Source: Azoarcus indigens
GTDB taxonomy: Bacteria > Pseudomonadota > Gammaproteobacteria > Burkholderiales > Rhodocyclaceae
Direction: 5' to 3'
Assembly: GCF_004361735.1 (NCBI RefSeq)
Contig: NZ_SNVV01000006.1
Coordinates: 171,288-235,287, forward strand
Length of the DNA stretch: 64,000 nucleotides
The position numbers were made by a program, and so were the translations under genes. Below, piece by piece: positions 58,347 through 64,000 of this stretch. Within the stretch, counting starts at the first letter, position 1; every line of letters begins with the position of its first letter. A model generated the notes under the pieces. It was not told the origin of the DNA. It saw only the letters and a list, made by a program, of their open reading frames with translations, and searched no databases.

Positions 58347-59318
58347 TCAGTACCGGGTGGCCAGAAAATGCCGAGCGGTGGCCTCCAGTTCCTCGTCAAC
58401 AGTGCGTGGCGGCTTCCAACCGAGGATTCTGCGCGCCGCAGACGCGTCTACCTGCAAGGAATCCAGCAAGCGCCCCGCCACTTCCGCCTTTCCGATCGCT
58501 CTCGCGCAGCCCGCCAGAACAACCGGGGGCACAGGGAGAAGGCGCGCAGGACGCCCCAGAGCCCGCCCCAAACGCAGCAGCAACTCGGTGGTGGAGAGAT
58601 CTTCCCCATCCGCAGCGAGAAAGGTTCGCCCTTCTGCCGCGGGATGCGTGGCGCAGAGGCATAACAGGTCCGCCAGGTTCGTCAGCCCGACGAATGAGCG
58701 CCTGTTCTCAATACAGCCCAGTGGCAGCGGAACCCCTCGCGCCACCCAGTTCATCATGCGTTCGAAATTCGCTTTGACACCCGGGCCATAGACCAAGGGC
58801 GGCCTTACGACGGTCACGCTCATGCCGCTGCCGGCAGCCAGCGCCCGTACGCCCACCTCCGCCTCATGCTTGGAAATACTGTACGGATCTTCCGGTGCCG
58901 CCGGGTCATCCTCGATGAATGGCCGCCCCGGCATGGTTCTCTCACCATTAACCTTAATGGAACTGACGAATACGAATTGCTTAACCCCTGCCTCCACCGC
59001 CTGCTGAGCCAAGCGCAGGGTTCCCTCCACGTTGACGGCACGAAACTCAGCGAGAGGGTCTGGACTGGCATCGTTCATCACATGCACGCGGGCAGCAGCA
59101 TGTATGACAGCGTGCGCCCCACGGAGCGCCTCAGACCAATCCGCATCGGCGGTAAGGGCAGGTCCTCGCACAACACCGAGTTCGGGGCGATCACGGGTCG
59201 ACAGTGCCAGGACCTCCCGCCCCCGCGCCCTCAGTTGCGATGCAACCTCCCTCCCGATGAAACCACTTCCGCCGGTGAGTACAACACCACCGGGGATTTG
59301 CCAATGACCGTCGTTAAT
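58347..59318 (-). CDS. NAD-dependent sugar-nucleotide epimerase/reductase (WbpV-like), no ordinary start codon
   Basis: Extended SDR. NAD motif VVLTGGSGFIGREV is encoded at about 59285-59244, then FVFVSSIKVNGE, YSISKHEAEVG (YxxxK), VRPPLVYGPGVKANF and PARLLPVPPVVLAG. The last features resemble WbpV/WreQ-type UDP-4-keto-sugar reductases for N-acetylquinovosamine. The first regular start (GTG, 59171) would remove the NAD motif, so translation must begin upstream. Between the in-frame stop at 59322-59324 and the motif there is no ATG, GTG or TTG; an ATT at 59318 has GAGG 6 nt upstream. Either ATT is used or the start was lost. 59319-59477 shows no clear gene. Confidence 0.75.
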   Translation of the reverse strand: MNDGHWQIPGGVVLTGGSGFIGREVASQLRARGREVLALSTRDRPELGVVRGPALTADADWSEALRGAHAVIHAAARVHVMNDASPDPLAEFRAVNVEGTLRLAQQAVEAGVKQFVFVSSIKVNGERTMPGRPFIEDDPAAPEDPYSISKHEAEVGVRALAAGSGMSVTVVRPPLVYGPGVKANFERMMNWVARGVPLPLGCIENRRSFVGLTNLADLLCLCATHPAAEGRTFLAADGEDLSTTELLLRLGRALGRPARLLPVPPVVLAGCARAIGKAEVAGRLLDSLQVDASAARRILGWKPPRTVDEELEATARHFLATRY

Positions 59319-59645
59319 AAATCACCTCGGATGGTGTGTTTGCGGGCCGCCCGGCTTCAAGCTCGAAACCCCGATCCATTTTGGCCAAGCGGCATCTCTC
59401 CCCGCACCGGGCCACCACAGCCCCCCGGCAATTGCGGGTGACCTCAAGCAGGAATTGGCCACCGCGAGATCTACTAAAAGGGGCGCCTCGAATAACCCGA
59501 GGTTTTCAGTGAATCCCGGCGCGCAACGATGATCGCGACCGAATTCAGTTCAACTTCTCCGACAACACGACGGCTTTTCCGGCGACGTTGCCCCGCCTTT
59601 GCTTCGACTCGCCTCGCGAGTCGGCGATTCAGCCCACTTCGGGCG

Positions 59646-60682
59646 TCAGAAGGGCTCGATTCCGGCCTTTCTGAAATAGACCAACCGCTTCAAGTTGTAG
59701 CAGGCGGCCATCATCGTCATGGCAAAGTTCGCCCGCGCCTGACCGGTGGTACGAAGCAGCTTGCCGCCCATCTGTTCGATGGCACCGAACACATGCTCGA
59801 CCCGCGCACGCGTCTTGGCAATCCGCTTGTTGCGCCGCTGTTGGCACTCGGACAGCGGCTTGTTGCGCTTGCCCTCCCTCTGGATCTGGTTCCGGAAGCC
59901 GTTGCCCTTCAGCCATGCTTCACGCCCCTCGGACGGATAGCCCCGGTCGGCATAGACGTCGCGGCTCGTGTTGCCCGCATCGAAGACGTTCTCAACGTGC
60001 TGGCTGTCGTGCGTACTGGCGGTGTCAGTCTCGATCCGGAGGATGATCTTGTACTCCTTGCCGATGATGATCGAGAGCTTGTAGCCGAAGTGGTCTTGCC
60101 GTGCTTCTTGGGCCAGGTCACGTCGGTGTCCTTCTGGCGCCGCTTTACGGGCTTCCAGTCGGCGGGCATCGCCCCTTGCTCAATCAGCACCTTCTCGCCG
60201 CGGCTGCCGTGCTGCTTGGGCGCCGGCACCAGGGTGGCGTCGATGATCTGACCGCCGCGCGCGATGAAGCCCTTCTTGAGCAACTGCGCGGAGACGCCAT
60301 CGAAGAGCACCTTCGCACCCGGCTCGCCGATCCGGCTCTCGAAGGTCCACACCGTGGTCCGGTCCGGAACGTTGATTGCGTTCACCAGGCCACAGAAGCA
60401 CTTGTAGCTCATGCGGTCCAGCAACTGGTACTCCATCTGCTCATCGGCCAGGTTGTACAGGCGCTTCAAGACCAGAATCCGCACCATCGTCTCGGTCGGG
60501 TACGGCGGGCGTCCTCTCTGGGCACTCACCGGACGCGGTGCCACCCCATCAACCTCGGCCGCCAACGCCCCAAAGTCAATGTGCGACTCGATCTCGACCA
60601 CCGGGTCGCCGAGCGAGTCGATCTTCTTGCGGTGATGTTCATCGGCGAACAGATCAGTCTTGACGGCTGTGCGTGGTTTCAC
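59646..60682 (-). pseudogene. IS5-group transposase, frameshifted
   Basis: Start is a GTG at 60682; the first about 195 codons read VVEIESHIDFGALAAEVD, RPPYPTETMVRILVLKRLYNL, LDRMSYKCFCGLV and IDATLVPAPKQHG (first catalytic Asp), up to VTWPKKHGKT. There the frame breaks near 60091-60094 (one base missing). The next frame continues FGYKLSIIIGKEYK, DRGYPSEGREAWLKG (second Asp), KTRARVEHVFGAIE (Glu region) and ends RKAGIEPF before the stop at 59646-59648. A single repair restores a full-length protein of about 345 residues, so the decay is recent or is a sequencing error. Confidence 0.88.
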
Positions 60683-60736
60683 GTTACAAGCTGCAGCCGA
60701 GTTCAGGACCCCGAAATTTTACCAAGGGTGGACATA

Positions 60737-61836
60737 CTAACCTTCTCGTAAGTATTGTCACTTCATGAGACAATACGCGCATGAAATGCAAACGGAACTC
60801 GGACGGTCGCGCGATCGACCACCACTCGCTTCAGGTCATGCGCCAACAGGCCATCAAGGCGGTTCGCGAAGGGCAGACAGCGCAAAGCGTAGCGGCCGCC
60901 TTGGGCGTGAACGTGCGCAGTGTCTTTCGGTGGCTGGCCGACTTCGCCAGCGGCGGGCAGAACGCGCTGCTTGCAAAGCCGATCCCGGGGCGTCCGTCGA
61001 AGGTGAGCGCGGAGCAGATGCGCTGGCTCGCTCAGGCCGTTCGCGACCACACGCCGCTGCAGTACAAGTTCGAGTTTGGGCTGTGGACGCTGTCGCTGAT
61101 CCGCGCGCTGATCAACCGGCAGTTCGGCAAGGCGTTGTCGATCGCCACGGTCAGCCGACTCATGAAGGTGCTCGGATTCAGCGCCCAGAAGCCGCTCTAC
61201 CAAGCATGGCAACAGGACGCCGCGCTGGTGCGGCAATGGGAGTCGGAAACCTACCCGGCGATTCGCGCGGAAGCGCGTGCGGCGGGCGCGACGATCTACT
61301 TCGCCGACGAGTCGGGAATCCGTTCCGATTACCACACCGGCACGACGTGGGCGCCGCGCGGGCAGACGCCGGTGGTCGAGGTCACCGGGCGGCGCTTCTC
61401 GCTGAACATGATTTCGGCGGTGAGCCCGCAGGGCGAGTTTCGCTTCATGCTCCACGACGGTTCGGTCACCGCTACGCTGTTTCGCGAGTTTCTCAAGCGC
61501 CTGATGATCGGTGCCGACAAGCCGGTCTTCGTGATCGTCAACGGGCACCCCATTCACAAGGCCAAACTGGTTCGGGCCTACGTCGAGAGCCTGAAAGGGC
61601 AACTCAAGCTCTTCTACCTGCCGCCCTACTCGCCCCAACTCAATCCCGACGAACAGGTCTGGGCGCATGTGAAGCGTCAGGTCTCCAAGCGCCTGGTGCA
61701 GGACAAAGACGAAATGAAGCGGCTGGCGCTGGGCGCGCTGCGTCGGATTCAACGGCTTCCGAGCCTCGTCAAATCGTTCTTCCTTCAGCCCGAGTGCCAG
61801 TACGCTCTTATCTGACATTACTTTCTAGAAGGTTAG
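60737..61836 (+). mobile_element. Complete IS630-family insertion sequence
   Basis: Inverted ends CTAACCTTCTCGTAAGTA (60737-60754) and, on the other strand, CTAACCTTCTAGAAAGTA (61819-61836) match at 16 of 18 positions. Both are flanked by TA (60735-60736 and 61837-61838), the 2-bp target duplication of this family. Length 1100 bp with one transposase gene. It lies in the noncoding end of the IS5-group element. Confidence 0.92.
60781..61815 (+). CDS. IS630-family transposase with Asp-to-Asn at second catalytic site
   Basis: 344 residues. N-terminal helix-turn-helix (about 15-65: SVAAALGVNVRSVFRWLADF) and a winged region, then the DDE domain: IYFADESGIRSDY (first Asp), VIVNGHPIHKAKLV where relatives have VDGHP, and PYSPQLNPDEQVW (Glu). 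The Asn codon is AAC, one change from GAC, so the enzyme is probably inactive unless sequence error. Otherwise full length with intact ends. Confidence 0.92.
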   Translation: MKCKRNSDGRAIDHHSLQVMRQQAIKAVREGQTAQSVAAALGVNVRSVFRWLADFASGGQNALLAKPIPGRPSKVSAEQMRWLAQAVRDHTPLQYKFEFGLWTLSLIRALINRQFGKALSIATVSRLMKVLGFSAQKPLYQAWQQDAALVRQWESETYPAIRAEARAAGATIYFADESGIRSDYHTGTTWAPRGQTPVVEVTGRRFSLNMISAVSPQGEFRFMLHDGSVTATLFREFLKRLMIGADKPVFVIVNGHPIHKAKLVRAYVESLKGQLKLFYLPPYSPQLNPDEQVWAHVKRQVSKRLVQDKDEMKRLALGALRRIQRLPSLVKSFFLQPECQYALI

Positions 61837-62050
61837 TAACAAGGTTTTCAAGGTGCCCATATCTAACACGCTTTGATATCGGCATTTTCCTCGCCGCGAG
61901 CGCATGCGCACAAGAAAAACAGTCTCTGTGCTCAAGTCAGTTCCCAGGGCGAGCATACCGCTGGCGCCAAAAGTCAGTCAGAAGAAATACTTACCCATTA
62001 CCAGTATCGTTATGATATTTGCCTCACTTTACAGATGGCGCATCAAAACG

Positions 62051-62803
62051 TCATTTGCGTAGGTGCTCCAGCACCTTAACTGGATACTTGGACAGGATCT
62101 TGAGCATATTGGTCTGGATACCATTGTCGCGGCAGGCACGTAACACCTCTTTATTGAGCAGCACCGTACTGCGCCATCCACCCGTGCTGACCCCACCCAG
62201 ACTCATGTTCACCAGCACTTCAGGCAAGTAAAGATAGCGTGGGTTCTGTTGCAGGAAGAGGCGCGCCACGAATTCGAAATCACCAGCAATCCGGAAATCA
62301 GTTCTGAATGGCCCAGTCTTCAGAAAAAGATCACGCTTGACGAAGAGACCCGGGTGCGCCGGCATCCAGCCCCAGGCGATGCGGTCCGGCCTGAACCGCG
62401 CCGACGAATAGCGACGCACTATCTTGCCTGGTTCATCCGAACGGTAGAAGGCCACGTCGCCATAGAGCACGTCCAGATTCTGCTGTTCCATGGTTTGAGC
62501 GACCCGATTCAGCACATCGGCATGGGCATAGACGTCATCGGCATTCAAAAAGCCGATGAAATCGCCACTCGCCCGCATCAGGCCTTTGTTCATAGCATCG
62601 TAAATGCCGCGGTCCGGCTCTGAGAAAAATGTCGAAACGCGCTGGCTGTGAGAGGTCACGATGGCCTGAGTGCCGTCGTTGGATCCCCCATCGATGACCA
62701 GGTGTTCGACATCAGGGTGCGTCTGCGACGCGACGCTGCGCAGCGCCGCCTCAATGGTGCTGGCGGCGTTAAACGCCGCCGTGATGATGGAGGGTTTCAA
62801 CAT
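62051..62803 (-). CDS. Glycosyltransferase family 2 (WcaA-like)
   Basis: 250 residues: SIITAAFNAASTIEAALRSVASQTH, HLVIDGGSNDGTQAIV, SEPDRGIYDAMNKGLMRASGDFIGFLNADDVYA and GWMPAHPGLFVKRDLF. The SEPDxGIYDAMNKG block is typical of colanic-acid-type GT2 enzymes. Codon and base composition are AT-richer than the LPS core genes, pointing to transfer. 16 bp after another GT2; the 189 bp to the IS end (61862-62050) has no gene. Confidence 0.87.
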   Translation of the reverse strand: MLKPSIITAAFNAASTIEAALRSVASQTHPDVEHLVIDGGSNDGTQAIVTSHSQRVSTFFSEPDRGIYDAMNKGLMRASGDFIGFLNADDVYAHADVLNRVAQTMEQQNLDVLYGDVAFYRSDEPGKIVRRYSSARFRPDRIAWGWMPAHPGLFVKRDLFLKTGPFRTDFRIAGDFEFVARLFLQQNPRYLYLPEVLVNMSLGGVSTGGWRSTVLLNKEVLRACRDNGIQTNMLKILSKYPVKVLEHLRK

Positions 62804-62819
62804 TGTGTGGCCATAGTGC

Positions 62820-63746
62820 CTATCCCGTCTTTTTCGAGAACTTGCGCTTGGCCAGAAGCAGCGACGACAGGATGGGCATGAAGGGGTAGGCCAGGCGGCT
62901 GCCGAAGCGGCGCAGCACGTCCCGCTTTGTCTGGGCCGTAATGAATTTTCGAGACACCCATACACGATATGTCATTAGAATTTTGTGTCGCAGTGCCAGC
63001 ATGGGCGTGACCTGCAGGTCGGTGCGGTTGGAAAATTCCGTGAAAACACGGACATTGTCCTGCACCAGGGCACCAGAACGAATGTTTTTGAGGGTCATCT
63101 GTCCGGCATGGAAACGAATCGAGCAGACCGGTGCCGCAATATTCAACAGGGAACCTGTTTGCAGCATCCGCAACCACAGTTCCATGTCCATCAATTGGGG
63201 CAATTCTTCACGAAAGCCGAATTGCATGTCGGGCTTACGAAAGAGGACGGCGGTCGGCTCGCCGATGTAGTTGCGGCTGTACAGGCAGCGGCTCATCACC
63301 ATGTTCCCGGGGACGACGCCGTCTTGCGCGGCATAATGACGCAGGCCAAAGGCTTTGCCTTCATCGGTGATGCTGATGCGTCCACCACAGGCCAGCACCG
63401 CTTCAGGATGAGCTTGCAGCCCCTGAACCAGCAGCGCGAGGCAATCCGGCAGCAGCAGATCATCCACGCACAAATACTTGATGAACTGCCCGCGGGCCAG
63501 TTCAGCGCATCGGTTGAGATTTCCCGCTAGGCCAAGATTGCGTGCATTGTGAAAGACGTGGATCTTCTCGGACTGCTTGGCCAGTTCCGTCAGCAGCTCG
63601 GCAGACGAATCCGAGGACGCATTGTCGACAATGACGACTTCAAAGTCTTGATATGTCTGTGCCAGGACCGATGCAATGGCTCCCGGGAGATACCGGGCGC
63701 CGTTGTAGGTCGGAATGCAGACACTGACTTTCGGTATGTTTTCCAC
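62820..63746 (-). CDS. Glycosyltransferase family 2
   Basis: 308 residues from a GTG at 63746 (a TTG at 63779 is an alternative; neither has a strong ribosome site). KVSVCIPTYNGARYLPGAIASVLAQTY, VVIVDNASSDSSAELL, KYLCVDDLLLPD (DD motif), GEPTAVLFRK and MDMELWLRML. The C-terminal 60 residues are basic. Composition as in the next gene. Together with it, it probably builds an O-antigen or exopolysaccharide; specificity unknown. Confidence 0.85.
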   Translation of the reverse strand: MENIPKVSVCIPTYNGARYLPGAIASVLAQTYQDFEVVIVDNASSDSSAELLTELAKQSEKIHVFHNARNLGLAGNLNRCAELARGQFIKYLCVDDLLLPDCLALLVQGLQAHPEAVLACGGRISITDEGKAFGLRHYAAQDGVVPGNMVMSRCLYSRNYIGEPTAVLFRKPDMQFGFREELPQLMDMELWLRMLQTGSLLNIAAPVCSIRFHAGQMTLKNIRSGALVQDNVRVFTEFSNRTDLQVTPMLALRHKILMTYRVWVSRKFITAQTKRDVLRRFGSRLAYPFMPILSSLLLAKRKFSKKTG

Positions 63747-63784
63747 GATCCAGATATTAACCCGGCAACAAATTACCAAACAGC

Positions 63785-64000
63785 TCAGGCGGCATAGCGA
63801 ATCTCTTCGTGTTTGAAGTACGACCGAATCCGTTCAGGCTGTTTTTGCAGGCTTCGCAGATGCCCGAGCAGTTTGCTTTGCATCGCCTCTGGTGTCCGAA
63901 CGGGCTCGCCCGCGTTCATGCGAGCCTTCAAGTCGGCATTCAGATACTCATCCGGATTGAGCTCCGGCGAGTAGCTCGGCAGGTAAAACACTTCAATCTC
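63785..64000 (-). CDS. IS630-family transposase, C-terminal part (5' end beyond window)
   Basis: The last 71 codons of a different IS630-type transposase, open to the window edge: VFYLPSYSPELNPDEYLNADLK (third catalytic residue Glu in NPDE), ending KHEEIRYAA. Not the same element as the one at 60737-61836. Whether the rest is intact cannot be seen. It begins 38 bp upstream of the GT2 start. Confidence 0.85.
   Translation of the reverse strand, partial: EIEVFYLPSYSPELNPDEYLNADLKARMNAGEPVRTPEAMQSKLLGHLRSLQKQPERIRSYFKHEEIRYAA

Larger units (their letters stand above)
59478..61862 (-). mobile_element. IS5-group element interrupted by an IS630-family element
   Basis: Candidate ends: GGGGCGCCTCGAATAACC at 59480 and, inverted, TGGGCACCTTGAAAACC ending near 61860 (about 12 of 17 match). 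A CTAA, the kind of target duplicated by IS5-group elements, lies just outside each (59474-59477, 61863-61866), though one side has an extra base. Removing the 1.1-kb IS630 insert leaves about 1.28 kb, right for this group. The exact ends are uncertain. Confidence 0.5.

Overview
High-GC chromosomal DNA of a Gram-negative bacterium, most likely a betaproteobacterium of the Rhodocyclales (inference). The reasons are a long-type leuA, a probable rhodoquinone methyltransferase, a full heptose/LPS-core block and TonB-dependent B12 receptors. No rRNA, tRNA or CRISPR was found. Coding density is high, and almost every gene lies in a tight, often overlapping, run.

Layout. (1) 1-7 kb: the 5' part of a B12-dependent methylmalonyl-CoA mutase divergent from a GntR/FCD regulator with a palindromic site between them; a PaeA-type CBS/CorC membrane protein; class II fumarase; an enoyl-CoA hydratase. 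(2) 7-11.6 kb: cobQ divergent from cbiB-cobD-btuF. (3) 11.6-23 kb: an M48 peptidase, an RhlE helicase with a repetitive tail, a probable RquA, leuA behind two leucine-rich small ORFs, a BON protein, an oxygen-sensor-like diiron protein coupled to a GGDEF/EAL protein, and an overlapping sulfotransferase/APS-kinase pair. (4) 23-37.3 kb: a six-gene B12 uptake and synthesis operon (TonB receptor, btuB, btuC, btuD, cobA, cobB) behind a cobalamin riboswitch, then cobU, a DUF898-M48 pair, and cobT-cobS-cobC. (5) 37.5-51.7 kb: LPS core synthesis (rfaE1, hldD, waaF, waaC, waaG, waaP and further kinase-like genes), msbA, and a waaL-type ligase. (6) 51.7-59.3 kb: a five-gene glycosyltransferase/carbamoyltransferase operon, a GT25 gene and a sugar-nucleotide epimerase/reductase with no ordinary start codon. 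(7) 59.5-64 kb: nested insertion sequences (IS630 inside a frameshifted IS5-group element), two GT2 genes of visibly lower GC, and the end of another IS630-family transposase.

How it fits together. The mutase needs adenosylcobalamin. The window supplies late cobamide synthesis (CobB, CobQ, CbiB, CobD, CobU, CobT, CobS, CobC) plus uptake, with the riboswitch giving feedback. The LPS block builds and phosphorylates the inner core, carbamoylates and extends it, flips lipid A-core (MsbA) and ligates O-antigen (WaaL). The last 8 kb look like a variable, transposon-remodelled surface-glycan region.
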